A stretch of 64,000 nucleotides of DNA from Viscum album (Eukaryota; Streptophyta; Magnoliopsida; Santalales; Viscaceae): positions 1,978,974,576 through 1,979,038,575 of the forward strand of contig OY728136.1 of assembly GCA_963277665.1 (NCBI GenBank). Direction: 5' to 3'. The notes under the pieces were generated by a model that was given only the letters and a program-made list of their open reading frames with translations, was not told the origin of the DNA and did not search any database. Positions 37,520 through 49,878 of this stretch are shown in pieces. Made by a program: the position numbers and the translations under genes. Each line of letters opens with the position of its first letter. Positions within the stretch are counted from its first letter, which is position 1.

Positions 37520-38280
37520 CGGTACTATTTAAATATCAAAGAGTTGTTATAGAATGGACCTTATAAAATCAGAGGAATTGAATTAGTAAATACAATATAA
37601 TTTTGAAAAAGGTATTATATTCCAAATTCCGTCACCCTAGGGTAAAATATACTTTTTTATAGAGAATAAGGATATATCAATGTATATTTTCATTTATTAC
37701 CATGAACTTAACAAGATAATAATAAAGAAAATTTATTCTCTATCCTATATTGATGAATTTATCGAAAAAATATCAGCGTACCAATAATTATAAAAGGTGA
37801 TAAAATAATACAGATATCATTAGATAGGGTTGAAAATGGAGTATATACCTATTATAACCTTGAAAATAAGATATAGGCACTATGTATTCATAGTGATTCC
37901 ATTCAACTTATAAATTAATATGCTATATTTATAGATTTTTTTAATAGAGTCTTTAGATATTACTTAAAATTTAATGGTTGTATTTATAGATTAAATCTTC
38001 ACGTATTAAAATATAATGTAAAGACATTAATTCCATTTAAGGATTGTGTTTAAGTCCTTAAGAAAGTAGAATCTGTTTGTGAATTTTTAATGTGTTGTAT
38101 TTGGGTACACAAATTATCATTCTTGGGCTATCTAATCATAAGAGAGGTTATACATATGGATCCTTCTATGATAGAGGGGGTCAAAAAATATCCTAGAACA
38201 TCTGATGTTACTGAAATACATAATTTTTATAGATTAGATGGATATTTTAGACACTTTATGAGAAATTTATCATGAATGGA
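37520..38280 (+). pseudogene. gypsy C reverse transcriptase remnant
   Basis: Blocks in order: a proline pair matching the SPWGAPV region followed by IYFFIENKDISMYIFIYYHELNK (37640-37710), IYSLSYIDEFIEKI (37730-37770), YRHYVFIVIPFNL (37870-37910), FNRVFRYYLK, then LSFLGYLI (38110), DPSMIEGVKKYPRTSDVTEIHNFY and GYFRHFMRNLS (38155-38275). The FIDD catalytic box region is replaced by unrelated residues (CIYRLNL). Several stops occur. Confidence 0.85.
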
Positions 38281-38938
38281 TAATCCAATGGTATTATATG
38301 CTTCTCATGAGATGGGAGGAGGTGAAAAACTATAACATGATGGGATAAAGATAATGAGAAAAATACCATGGTATAAGATATTTCTCAAAAGATGAAAATT
38401 AATATTATGGATTATTAAACAAGAAAAATGAAAAAAAATAGATGTGTTAATAATCATTGATGTGATTTGGGATTTGAAGTTAGAGATTAATAATTCCTTT
38501 AAATATTTCCATGAAAGAGGGTTATGGGATTTTGGAAAAAGGGAAATATGAAACCTATATACATTATCCCTTCTATATTCATGATATAGTGGGTACTATA
38601 TTGTATTACCTTGTTCTTTCATAAAACCAATCACAAGTGCATCATGTAATCCTTGAATCATTTTTTTGGAAGCACAAAAAAAATCCATTATATTTATTGA
38701 ACTAAAGTATAGTAATATTAGACCATGATATGTCTTATAATGAGAACTAGTAGAGATCTCAAATCATGGAGAATATTTTATAGAAAATAATACAACCACC
38801 AGGTCAAAATTCATTGGAAAAATCATATGTTTGAGGGAGAAAAATAGGAACCCAATGATGCAATGTGGTAAATAATTACCTCAAAATTTTTCATCTGAAT
38901 AATGAAATTTTAATGGAATTATTTTAAGGTGGGTAGAA
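38281..38938 (+). other. Degraded 3' end of gypsy C
   Basis: No clear RNase H or integrase core is readable here. Only the last ~100 bases resemble the tail before the 3' LTR (QNFSSE, NFNGIILRW), followed by a short purine-rich run aaggtgggtagaa (38925-38937) that may be the polypurine tract. Confidence 0.5.
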
Positions 38939-39278
38939 TATAATACCTCAAATTTTTTTATGAAATATATTGAAAAATTTATTCCAACTGCAACACCAAA
39001 CTAAAATAAAAAATACTATATTTTATTAATATAAAATTTTATAATAGGAAAAATATTAATAAATAATGATAATGAAATATAAAACATATTACAATAGGAA
39101 TAAAACCACAACTATATAAAAATACTATGAAATTGAAATCTTCATCCTCACATTTTTCCAGGAAGATCATACCACTAATTATAATAAAGGAAATAAGTAA
39201 ATATATTATAATCATCATATATATTCTATGAAAAGAAATTAACATGTAGGAGAAATGAATTCTAGAAAAGTATATAAG
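38939..39278 (+). repeat. 3' LTR of gypsy C, left part (interrupted)
   Basis: Starts tataatacctca, matching the 5' LTR start tataaaacccca. It runs parallel to 32288-32635 and stops at agtatataag, where the copia-2 LTR begins. The continuation is found about 19 kb downstream, from roughly 58740. Confidence 0.8.
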
Positions 39279-41027
39279 TGTTGGTATGAGTGAGTAAATC
39301 AATAAGGGAGAATTATGTTCCCAATAAAATTTATATAAAAAATAATTTAAAATTAAATAATCCAATTTAAATAAAAATTACATGTTGTCCAAAATGATAG
39401 TTTAATATAGGTTTTATCTTTCAAAATATTTCTTAAAGAAGGATTAGGGATCAGTTAAAACCATATTTGAAATTACTTTAACTTTTGAAATCTATTTACA
39501 TAATCAAATCCTTTATATAAAAACACCATTTGATTAACTATCAATTCATAAGTTTTGTTTGTGTATTTAGAATAAAATATTGTTTGATCTTTTAAATGAA
39601 GAAAACCAAAACGTAATGACCACATAGTGAAACAAATAAGGGGTTTAGTCTCAAATTGATACATAATCTCCTCCACTTGGAATTAACCTACAACCAGATA
39701 GATTATTTTAAAATATAATATGATCCACAACCAAGATTGGGTATAGAAACAATATCATATAGGACATATATTCTCAAAGCATCTTACATAGTTATATTTG
39801 GTAAAAAATAAAACAAAATCCAGAAAAGACCCCTTCCATAGTTTTTGTGGGTATAAAAATAGAGAAGTTTTGAGATAAATTATATTGAATATTCTAGTTA
39901 AAGTGCATGAGTTGGTGTGTCCAAATGTAGAAATGAATACATCACACTGTTCAAATGTAAAGAAAAAAAATAGTTAGATAAAATAAGAAGAGATAGAAGA
40001 TGTAGTGCTACTCAATTTGTGATTCATTAGATTCTCAATGGTCCTTGTATTTGACACAGTGAGGAGGCCAAAAAATTTATCTGAAAATATGAAAAAGTAG
40101 AGTGTCAAAAGGTTATCTTTTTTATATGTCAATGTACTAAAAACATCACTTGATTCAATTTATGAGAGGATCTAGATCCTCTATATATTATACTATTTCA
40201 CACTTGCATGTAACAATATATGTCTAGTGAATGAACCAAACCAATATTCCTTATTTAAGAGGGAGTTATTAGAAATTATATAGAACTATAGATTCAAAAT
40301 TGCATTGAAGAATAAAATTAAAAATATCACTAATCCTCACACAGAGCATCAAATAAGAATACCTATGACTTGGTATTCAATACATCTCTATAGTGGTTTA
40401 GGAATAATAATTAAAGAAACCACATGACAATATTTACATAATTCCCATAAACTAAGCATTGGTAGCATTAAATTCAAAGTAAATAGAAAAACAATGGTAG
40501 AACAATGATGGGGGATCATCTTAGATGTTATCAGACATAGCAGCAACAAAAGAAAATAATATCACACAAAGAAGAAGTAAGTTTTAAATAACTGTATTAT
40601 GTGGCTAGACATAGCATGTCTAGCGATGGGATAACTTTGGAGGTGGCATGAATCTAGAGGTAACAAGGGTCTGCTGGTAGTATGATTCTGGTTGTCAGAG
40701 GAGTCTGGTGGTGGCACACTTCCAATTGTAGAATGGATGAGTTAATGATGTTATAAGCCCAATGATGACACATGTCTGAAATAATGGTGGCACAACACTA
40801 GAGGTGGCACCAAACTAGTGGTGAAAGATCTACTTGCAGCATATTTTAACTAACAACCACACATCTTAACTAACGGTAGAAAATTTGTACAAATATTAGT
40901 AATTTTCTATACTTATCCCATTTTATCCCAATATACATTATAAAATACTGTACTATCATGAAACATAAATCCAATTAGAAAATTAATAAATAGGTTTTTT
41001 TGGAATTAAAATACCAAGGTTCTAATA
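39279..41027 (-). repeat. 3' LTR of copia-2 (left copy)
   Basis: 1749 bp, plus-strand start tgttggtatgagtgag, matching 49124 tgttggtctgagcgag. Shared anchors continue: aatttaaataaaaa (39368 against 49215), tttcaaaatatttct (39419 against 49264), actatcaa and ataagttttgttt (39536-39560 against 49382-49410), and tactcaatttgtgatt (40010 against 49855). It ends ttctaata beside a minus-strand polypurine tract (41028-41043). Confidence 0.85.
40600..40850 (+). repeat. Degenerate GT/GG-rich repeat in copia-2 LTR
   Basis: Irregular units such as ggaggtggcatgaatctag, aggtaacaagggtctgctg, gtcagaggagtctggtg and gtggcacaacactagaggtggcacc. Period roughly 17-20 bp, GC-richer than the surroundings. It occupies a place in the LTR comparable to the 37-bp array of copia-1, though the sequences are unrelated. 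The matching part of the right LTR is missing. Confidence 0.5.
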
Positions 41028-41043
41028 ATATCCCCCTTTTGAT

Positions 41044-44000
41044 GATCACACATCATGGAATTTTTTAAACAATGTAAATATACTATAGGCATAATAGATG
41101 AGTGTTATAAGTAATGACATTTGATTAAACATTTTATATTTATAATGTGAATATTTTTAAATATAAGAACATAATTAAAATAAAATTTTAAATTTGGACT
41201 AATAAAACTTAAACTTCTAATTCAATAAACAAGTTCTTCCCCTTTTGGTATTATTAATAATGCATTAAAAATAAAAATACAAAAATACAGAAATAAATAA
41301 ATGTTTTAATAGATTAAATAGACCAGTGAGAATATTAAATCCAAAAAAATACATAGGGAATGTACAATTTAACCTATAAAAGACTAATCCTAATCTAAGA
41401 CACTCTCATCTCTTTGAGAGGTAGGATCAATACGTCCTTTTCCTTTTCTAAAGGAGGAGTTGAGGGAGAATATGATGGTGCATATGTAGTCTGATAAAAC
41501 TCTCATATAACCACTGGTTTGATATTCTTAATTGATTCAGCTGGGGACAGGGTGAACACCTAATAATAAGAAGGAAGAGGGGTGGTAGATAGTATATCAG
41601 TGAAAAAATACATAGGAATTACCTCAAGTGCTACAAAAGCTATCATAGAAACACATAGAAACAAATTCTAGAGGTTTAAAAAGGCCTGGATTATATTTCA
41701 ACATATCTCCATAGAACTAAATAATTTATTATTATCTTTTATGAAAATATTGATTATAGGATGTACCACTTTTATTTCGTCTACTATTTCCATGAAGGCC
41801 TTAGTAAGAGGGAAAATTCTTTTGTTCTTCGAAAAAAATAGAAGTAGGAATTCAAATCATGCATTGGATATATCATAGAAAGATAGTATTTTATAGCCTT
41901 GTTGATGGGTTCCCAATCACATCATCATCATTTAGTTATTTATAAATAAAATGGGGAGGATGGTAATGAAAATACACATCCAAGGACAATGTAAAAATTG
42001 AAACAAGCCTATAGAGGTCTAAATAAATGTAACCCAAGGGAATCTCCCATTATGAGATCCACACACTCGGGTTTATATATATGTTAACCATTTTTTCAAA
42101 TTTTTCACAGGTCCTCCCGATGATATGTATAAACAAAACCTAGAATGGATTGAAACCCCTCTCTAACTATGAATCTGATCATCTCACCATCAATAGTAGA
42201 ATGATGAGGTAGAGTAGGGGATGTAGATTCAATAGCTAGTGGTGATATATTTAACATCTCCAACAGAGTACCATGGATACCAGAAAAATAGGTAATCATC
42301 CCCTCCCTAACAGATCTCTTGGATTCCATCCCAATGGCTAGTATCCTATTTTAAATTTCATCTTAATGAATCTATAAAATCATCTTGGGTTGAATAAGGA
42401 AGATGATTCGCTTAAATAGATTCATGGAATAATCTTCACTAATTTGAGTAACAAGACGTTCTTGACACCTCATAATACTACTAGATTTAGAATGTAATAT
42501 CTCTTTAAAGGAAACCAAGTCAGTTCTAGTAACATGCTCTGATGGTATTGAGGTAGTAGTAGGATGTGATGAAGGACTATGAAATATAGCCTCTATAGGA
42601 TCCGATATAGATGGTGAGTCTGAATTAAAAGAGTCCATCTCACCAACATCATTAATTGTATCCACTAAAGTTCTGTAAGGATTTTTAATAACACTAATAG
42701 AGAATGTAGGTCGACCATGATTTGCTGAAATTCTATGGTTATCATCACTGTCATCCTCATCATCTGACTCAGGACCAGATAAACCATGAAAATTAGAACC
42801 TTGTGAAGGGTCCATCTGGGATGGAACTCCATATTTATCAGAAATAGAAGGTTCACCAGAGGAACAAACTTCTAGCTAAAAAAATGAAAGAATTATTCAC
42901 CCTCATAAAATTCCCATTGGCTCACCTCTAACATTGGTAGTATCACTAGTATACTGAGATAAACCTTGTCTTTCCCTAGATCTATCCAAAAAATAAACAA
43001 TAGGAGAAGGATGAAGTGATTGATCCCTATTAACACCACTGCCACCATCAGCATCATCATGACCTTATAATTTTTGAGGTCCATCACCATTTAAATCATC
43101 ACCATCATCTCTATTATCATCATCTGACACTTCTAAAACATCTTTCATGGTCTTACAAGAACTCTTAATTTTCTCTTATTTAGGTACATTAGTCTCTTTG
43201 TCATCTATTTCAATCAATAATCTCTCAATGTTATGGAGAGATATAGGTGGACTTGCAGCTTCATAATTTATAAAAGGACTCTTCGAAATGTTAGGATCAC
43301 TACCATATTCAAATAAACCCGCAACATCTTTAATTTACACCACTTATTCTTCTAAAACCACAACAACATCATGTTTTTCTTCCTCATATTAATAAACCAC
43401 AATCCTATCTAGCTCCATTATAGGACCCTCTATGTTATTAAGGCTAGTAGGGTGTTCTATAAGATTAAAATCCTCATATATCATGTCATTATATTTAACA
43501 TAATTTTTCATCTTGGGATTCCTATTCACTTTCATTTTTATAGGTGATTTTGATTCATCAGAAACTAATACAACTTACCTCTATTTTTTTCATCATCAAC
43601 CAATCCCTTGGAATCCAGTATAGCTGAGATCATCTTAGGATAAATCAATGAATTAAATTTATAAGAGGACTACACATTTTCATCATGTAAATCACAAGAT
43701 ATATATAAATATTTACTTTATCCAACATTTGTATGAAGAATAGTCGATACTTTTCTAGGTGCCTCATTTTTCCAAAATTCCATTTAATAGAACATAACAT
43801 ATGTTGAAAAAACATAAACGGAATTCTACATTCACCATCTAGTTTATTAGAAAAAGACCTTATCATAACACCATTCTCTGTTAACTCTAGTAGTGCATCC
43901 TTATACACAAAAAACTCACTATCACTTGGTATTATACCTTAATAGTCATTATAGACTCCTCAGAGATGTATATTGATACAGAGATCCCATTATATTGAAG

Positions 44001-44343
44001 AAAATGTAATATCATTACCATCTATCAATATCTACATAAAATATTTCATTTCTAAGAAACAAAATTATATATATTGATAAAACTGATGAACCAACCTTAG
44101 ATAAATTTTTTTGTCATTTTAAGAGAACCAATCAATCTATATCTGATTCGGGATAACCCTAAGTATCATTGGTTTTCCTGACAATATCCATTTCACATCT
44201 ACTTTGTTTTCTACAACAACTAAATGGTTCATAATTTGGGGTTTTTTCGGCTAAACAACAACACAAATTGAATCTCTATGAGACTTATTTTTCGGATGCA
44301 ATCCTTCTAGTGAGTAAATTGAAGGACACTTAACTCTTACCAT
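41044..44343 (-). pseudogene. Extra 3' ORF region of copia-2
   Basis: 3.3 kb between the polypurine tract and RNase H. The minus strand starts at an ATG near 44343 (MVRVKCPSIYSLEGLHPKN) and runs through broken frames. These include 43645-43908 (87 codons, KDALLELTENGVMIRSF), 42893-43090, 42372-42815 (147 codons, acidic: GPESDDEDDSDDNHR) and 42105-42329. It holds the same position as the extra region of copia-1 and is similarly acidic, but I find no clear residue-level match between them. Function unknown; no membrane-fusion features seen. Confidence 0.5.
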
Positions 44344-44589
44344 TACACTAAAATGAGATATGAAGAAATGGAATGATGAAGGTTGAATGTCGGGATAAAA
44401 TGGAATTCAAAATCGTTCAAAAGAGTATGCACGAGTGAGAGAGTGGCTCAAAATTGGATTTAAGTCCAAATTATATAATTAGGGATTTCAAATAATAAAT
44501 ATAATAAAATATAAAGAGTTAAATCAAATAAAATTTTTACAAAGAAAATTTAATAATGGTATAAAAAACAGACCCCTGTAGATTCCCAA

Positions 44590-44830
44590 TGTTGACTCAT
44601 TCCAATGGTAGCTTACTCAAATAGTGGATCAATCCACCGATGGATCATTCCAATGGTGGATCATTCTAATGGTGTACTATTATAATATTATAATTTTCCT
44701 AAGGTTGATCATTGCAATATTGTATCCTCCAATGATGGATAATTCCAATAGTATCTTGTCCAATTGTGGATCACCAACTGTGCCTTATCCAACATTGGAT
44801 CCCCAAGGGTGGATTATTAAGATAAGGATT
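44590..44830 (+). repeat. Degenerate 'ggatcattccaatggt' repeat
   Basis: Units ggatcattccaatggt (44641-44656) and ggatcattctaatggt (44657-44672) stand in tandem, with more diverged copies around them (gactcattccaatgg, ggataattccaatag, ggatcaccaactgtg). It lies between RNase H and the extra ORF region of copia-2, the same relative place as the 15-bp repeat of copia-1. Confidence 0.6.
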
Positions 44831-44879
44831 GACTGAAATTTATCATTCATAATTTATGTTTAAAATGAATTAATATCTC

Positions 44880-45420
44880 ATAATTTAATGGATTTATGAA
44901 AATATCAGCAAAATGATGTTCAGATACTTTGAATTTAGGAGATATACACCTTGTTAGAAATGATCTCTTAAATATTGATGTCGTACATTAATATTATTTT
45001 TCATATAATGATACACAACATTCTTGGAAATATTTATCAAAATTTATTTGCAAATATTTATACAGATATGTCTAAATTGATATCTATAGTATAGAAATTT
45101 GTGTTTCATCCACAGAATTTGTGCACAATAACTTCTTTTAGTTATGTATTTAGCTTTAGTAGTGGATATAGAAACAAAATTTATATTTCTACTTCACCAA
45201 GGTACTAGTGTATTTACCAGAAAGAAACATGTTCTCGATGTAATTTTTATATCTAACTTACAACTACCTAAATACACATCTGAGTAACTCACTAAATCAA
45301 ATTCTTGTCCTCTATGATAGATCATTCCTAAATTGGTTGTATATTTTAGGTATTTGAAAATTCATTTAACAACATGTAAATGAGATTCCATAATATTTTA
45401 TTAAAATCAAAAATCCCAAA
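44880..45420 (-). pseudogene. copia-2 RNase H remnant
   Basis: The minus strand reads YSDVYLGSCKLDIKITSRTCFF (first catalytic Asp, 45240-45310), NTLVPW, STTKAKYIT (Glu replaced by Lys, as in copia-1), YCAQILWMKH, NNINVRHQYLRDHF and LLNSKYLNIILLIF. It is broken by several stops. Order and motifs match copia RNase H. Confidence 0.82.
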
Positions 45421-45479
45421 AAACACTAATCATAATAAATAGTTGGATATAATTTAGTTATAGAAATCTATAAATCATA

Positions 45480-46340
45480 ATTCCTTAAATCGTCTGATCC
45501 ACTAGTTTTCCAGTTTCATTAAGATCTATCTTACAGGTGGTACTCATGAGTGTATCACTACTTGTAGTTCTATCTAAGACAAAATGTTTTAAAATTTATT
45601 TAGTGTGCATACATTTATTTAAAATAAATCCATATTTATTTTTAAAATTTTTAAAACTAGGAAAGAATATAAGTTCACCCATTAAACTCATTTCAAATTT
45701 ATTTTTCATCATTTTTTATAAATTAGTACAAAAATAATTTTTAGAAGATCCAAAAAAATATCATCCATATAAATTTAATCTAATAAAACATATTTTGAGA
45801 TTATTTTTATAAAAAGTGTTGAATCAAATACATTTTCTGAAAACACTTTAGAAATAAGAAAAAAGTAGAGCCTATCATGCTAAGAATAAGGAGCCTATTT
45901 TAAACCATATAGAAATTTTATTAATTTAAAAACACGATTTTGAAAATGAGGATTTTGAAATTTATGGGGTCATTCAACAAGGAAATCCTCAACTATATAA
46001 CCATTTAGGAATGCACTGTTTAAATTCATTTTATACAGTTTGAAATAAATATGTGTTTCATATGAAACTAGTATTCTAATGGCCTCAAGTATAGACACTA
46101 TTGAAAAGGTTTCCACATAGTCAATACCATTTTCTTGATTACGTCCTTATAAAACCATTTTTATTTATTTATGACTATTGTTCCTTACTCATCAACTTCT
46201 TTCGGGACATCCACATAGTGACAATAGTCCATGTGTCTTTATGTCAAACTACTAGTTCTAAAAATCACATTATTTCAAATTGGTTATGTTCTTATTTCAT
46301 GACCATCACATAGAAATCATTATTAATTACATCATTAAGG
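45480..46340 (-). pseudogene. copia-2 reverse transcriptase remnant
   Basis: The minus strand, from right to left, shows fragments of the N-terminal fingers, FLNGYIVEDFLVE (45975-46010), KLIKFLYGLK, stop, AP, then DSTLFIKIISK and IYMDDIFFGSS (about 45740-45775), and KNKFEMSLMGELIFF. The catalytic box is intact as YMDD. A Gln codon after LYGLK has become a stop. Many other stops occur, so the polymerase cannot be made. Confidence 0.85.
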
Positions 46341-46689
46341 TTTATAGATTCAATATGTGACAATAATTCTTCATGTTAATCCCGATTTATAAGATAAGAT
46401 CTAGTTTTTGTATATATATCTAGATTCCCAAATAAAAAATCTAGAGTATGGTATCTAAGAGTCTAAACAACTATAGAAAATTAAATAATTGTTGTCTCAT
46501 TATCTTATATAGGTTTTTATTTAGGTGAAGTTTGTTTCTCAGAACATAATGTTTTTTTTACTTTTTAAGATAAACTTTAATTTTTTTAATTGATATTCAG
46601 TTTTGAAAGAAAATCCTAATTATTTTATAAAGTGGTTATAGGCTCATGTGGATATATTTCCTCAAATATTTAATGAATATATTCTACAA

Positions 46690-47470
46690 AAATATTAGTT
46701 TATTTATTAAAAACCCTAACTGATTTTCTATAAGCTGGATAATGAAATAAAATTCCTTCATCACTCTTGGAAGAAAATGTGTCAAGATTATCCTTAATAT
46801 TAATAATAAATACTTTTTCACCAAAAACTCTAAAGTAAATTACCTTTATCCTTATACCATTCCACAATTCAAAAGTATTTTTAATTAATAATGTTATATT
46901 TAAAACACTAATGATTATATAATAAGATATATTCACAAATTTGATCCAATATTAATTAGGAAATTATTACTCTTTGATCATGGTATAGAAAATTTCTTGA
47001 AGGGTTAAATTTATCCTTTCAAAAACTTCATTCTACTATATGGTCCTAGGAGCACAAGTTGTGATTGTAGATATTTAGTGAGATAAATAATTAAAAGAAT
47101 TTATTTTAAAACTAATCACCATGATCACTTCTAATTTTCATAATTATACACCCACTAATATTTTCCATAGATTTATAATACATTGTAAAATAAGAAAAAT
47201 ATTCAATTTTGTGAGCTAAAAAGAATACCTATGTATACATAGAAAAGTCATAAATAAGAATATATACAGAGTGTTTCCCATTTAAGCTATAAAATCTAGA
47301 ATGTCCAAACAATTCCATGTGAACCAACTCCATGGGTTGAGAAGTTGATATTTATTCATTTTATTTGAAAGATATTTTGTGTCATTTCTCTTTTTTAAAA
47401 AGTTTAATGGATTTATCATTTGAGAAATCTAGTCTATGTAGATTTTGACCAATCATTTTCTATTGATATT
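46690..47470 (-). pseudogene. copia-2 integrase remnant
   Basis: The minus strand reads LVHMELFGHSRFYSLNGKH (47280-47330), FLAHKIEYF, IRSDHGD (second catalytic Asp, about 47110-47130), VE-stop-SF (Glu region near 47030), and then open at 46700-46936: FRVFGEKVF, NLDTFSSKSDEGILF, YPAYRKSVRVFNK, the typical end of copia integrase. The first catalytic residue is Glu in place of Asp (MELFG, codon at 47313-47315). Confidence 0.85.
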
Positions 47471-49030
47471 TCTATGTGATTGAATATTTTAATATCCAAG
47501 TATCATATTCCAAATTCAATATTCTCTATGAAAGTTACATAGAAAAGATATATTATAAAAAAATTAAGAATTTAAATTAACACCACAAACATTATCATTG
47601 TATAAAATTATAAAAGCTAAGAAAACTTTTAAAATATAAAACATTGCAAGATTTTTTTTCAAATTGGACAAGAAAACCATAATTACATATATATAATATT
47701 AAAAGAGTATTGTACTTTAAACCATATATAATAAAACTTTATAAGTTAAAATGGTATTAGAATTAATTATTTGTTTAAGGAAAATGATTTTCCATTTGGT
47801 ATTATCACCAACTGTGACATGACCACCAACAACTTTGATTAGGTTCTTAAAACATGAATAATATCCATTCATGTATTTGAATCATTTAGAATATAGTTAC
47901 CAAAATTTCTTACTGGATATTTTAAATAAGTTTCTCCTAGATGAGATTGTAATAAAATACATACTTTCTCTATCATGATTATCTTCATAGGTTGAGTCTG
48001 AAACACATGATGCATCATCATAAGAACTCAAAGTTTCAGTAATTTAACTTATATACCTCTTATACTTATCATCATATTTATTCTAGAGTTTCTTATTAGA
48101 ACAATCATATTTATCATTCCATTTCCTTTTTCATTCATAGTATACTATTTAATTTCCAGCTTCATCCTTCTTTTAGTTCATTCTCCAGTTTCATATATTA
48201 TCATAATTTTCTTTTGTCGTTGGGTTTTCTAAAGAGATTATTAATCTTTTAAAACTTTTTAAACCTTCTAGAAAGGTGGTCGATTTCATAATCACTTTTA
48301 GTTGGAAGATCATCATCACTTTTACTATTAGTTTGTATTTTCTCCTTTTGTTTTGAAGTAGTAGATTTTAAGGATATATATTTTCTTTTTGGTTCATCCT
48401 CCTATTCTATGTTCACATCTAGTTCCTCTTAGTACATCATTTGTTTTACAATCATATCCTTAATAGGTAACTTACTTACATCACACGACTCTCTGATTGA
48501 CACAATAGTTCCTCTCTATTTATCTAGTACACACCATAATAGATGCATCACCTAATCTTTTTTATAAAAATGATCTGACAATGATTGAATTGATTTTAAA
48601 ATCTACTTGAGCCTGAGATAGATTTCATAAAAAGTCCCATAATGTTTCATTTTTAAAAGTATTATATTTAATAGTATAATTATTTAAGAATATCTATTTA
48701 ACATTATAGGTTTCCACATGAGAGATAGAAAACGTGTCCTGAATTTCAAAAGTAGTCGTACATGCAAAAATTATATTAAATTCTTCATCAACCGAAGAAA
48801 AATACAAATAATTATTCACATTAAAATTAATACTATAATAATCTTTTTTTGGATCATCCCATGTAGATCTAGTACTTTTTGTTATTTCATATTTTTCTAT
48901 AATAACTGTCTATATTTCAAACCCAATTCTTTCAATATGAATTTTTATTTTAATTATCCACCGAGCATAGTTAGTTCCATTTGAATAAGGAGGCATGTTG
49001 GTTGAAGAACAATAATTTGTATTATCCATA
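47471..49030 (-). pseudogene. copia-2 gag and protease region
   Basis: Gag begins near 49020 on the minus strand: MPPYSNGTNYARWIIKIKIHIERIGFE, then WDDPKKDYYSINFNVNNYLYFS and CTTTFEIQDTF, the capsid opening of Sirevirus-type gag (PPFFDGTNYAYWKxRM pattern). Farther left come SSYDDASCVSDSTYED (about 47960-48030) and Lys-rich remnants. No intact zinc knuckle and no DSG protease box could be read between 47471 and 48000. Confidence 0.75.
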
Positions 49031-49104
49031 AAGAACTAAATATAGAAATAATAGAAAGTTAAGATCTTTAGAAGACAACTAAATAGTAGCTGAAAAGGTA
49101 TTTT

Positions 49105-49123
49105 TAAAATATCAAATACCAAA
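49105..49123 (-). other. Primer-binding site of copia-2
   Basis: Minus strand tttggtatttgatatttta follows the LTR end (tgttggtct start on plus at 49124). The first eight bases match the tRNA-Met type; the rest is degenerate. Confidence 0.6.
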
Positions 49124-49878
49124 TGTTGGTCTGAGCGAGTAACTTAAGAGTGAAATGAATTGAGTTCCTAGTAATAATTTTTTTAAAAACAATTTAAAAT
49201 TAAATCAAAAAATTTAAATAAAAAACCCAGTTAATCAAAATAGTAGTTTGTTAAAAGTTTGACCTTTCAAAATATTTATCAAAGCTACATTAGGACCCAA
49301 TTAAAATAATATATTAAATTAATTTATTTTTTGTAATTTATTCACTTAATCAAATCCATTATATTAACATGGGTTAATATTATCTATCAAGATATAAGTT
49401 TTGTTTATATATTTAATAAAAAATGATGGTTTAGATTTGTAATAAAGAAAAACAAGACCGAAAGATCACACGGTGGAATAATCACGGAGTTCATTCTTAA
49501 GGTGAGACTTCATCTCCTACACTTGGAAAACACCTATTATCATGTAGATTATTATAACAAATAATTTTATCCAAAACATTGATCGGATATACAAACATCA
49601 ACATAAAGGATATATAGGCTTGAATCATCTTCAACAGTTATACGTGGGAGGAAATAAAATATAGGACACAAATGACCTCTTCTATAGTTTCCATTGGTAT
49701 ACATAATATATAAGTTTTGAGATAATGCTTCTTGAAGATTCCATTTTAATTGTAGGAGTTAGTGTATAAAAATGTACAAAGAAATATTGTACACTTCATT
49801 AATATATAGAAAAAACAGATTGAATAAATAAAAAGGGTCATAATATGTATTTATACTCAGTTTGTGATATGTCAGATT
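49124..49878 (-). repeat. 5' LTR of copia-2, first part (cut by solo LTR)
   Basis: Parallel to 39279-40033 of the left LTR. The match continues right up to the junction (tactcagtttgtgat near 49853 against tactcaatttgtgat near 40010), where the solo LTR starts with tgtaacacccc. The remaining ~1 kb of this LTR is not found on the other side beyond possibly a few tens of bases. Confidence 0.8.

Larger units (their letters stand above)
35611..38938 (+). mobile_element. Gypsy element C, internal region (decayed)
   Basis: 3.3 kb between the 5' LTR and the 3' LTR start at 38939. Gag, protease and RT remnants are recognisable in order. RNase H and most of integrase are missing or unreadable, so there has been a sizeable internal deletion compared with element A, whose pol alone exceeds 3 kb. 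35631-36540 shows nothing I can assign. The end reads LPQNFSSE, then NFNGIILRWVE, resembling the tail that precedes the polypurine tract in element A. Confidence 0.8.
39279..49878 (-). mobile_element. Copia-2: SIRE-like Ty1/copia element
   Basis: Minus-strand element. The left LTR (39279-41027) and the first 755 bp of the right LTR (49124-49878) are recognisable; the right LTR is cut by the solo LTR at 49879. Between them lie, from right to left, gag, integrase, RT, RNase H and a 3-kb post-pol region with acidic ORFs. It is inserted in the 3' LTR of gypsy C. It is more decayed than copia-1. Gene order and the long post-pol region put it in the same broad Sirevirus-like group. Confidence 0.88.

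Noticed and set aside
39039..39365. 108-codon minus-strand ORF rich in Ile/Phe/Tyr
   Set aside because: It spans the junction between gypsy C LTR and copia-2 LTR, so it cannot be an ancestral gene.
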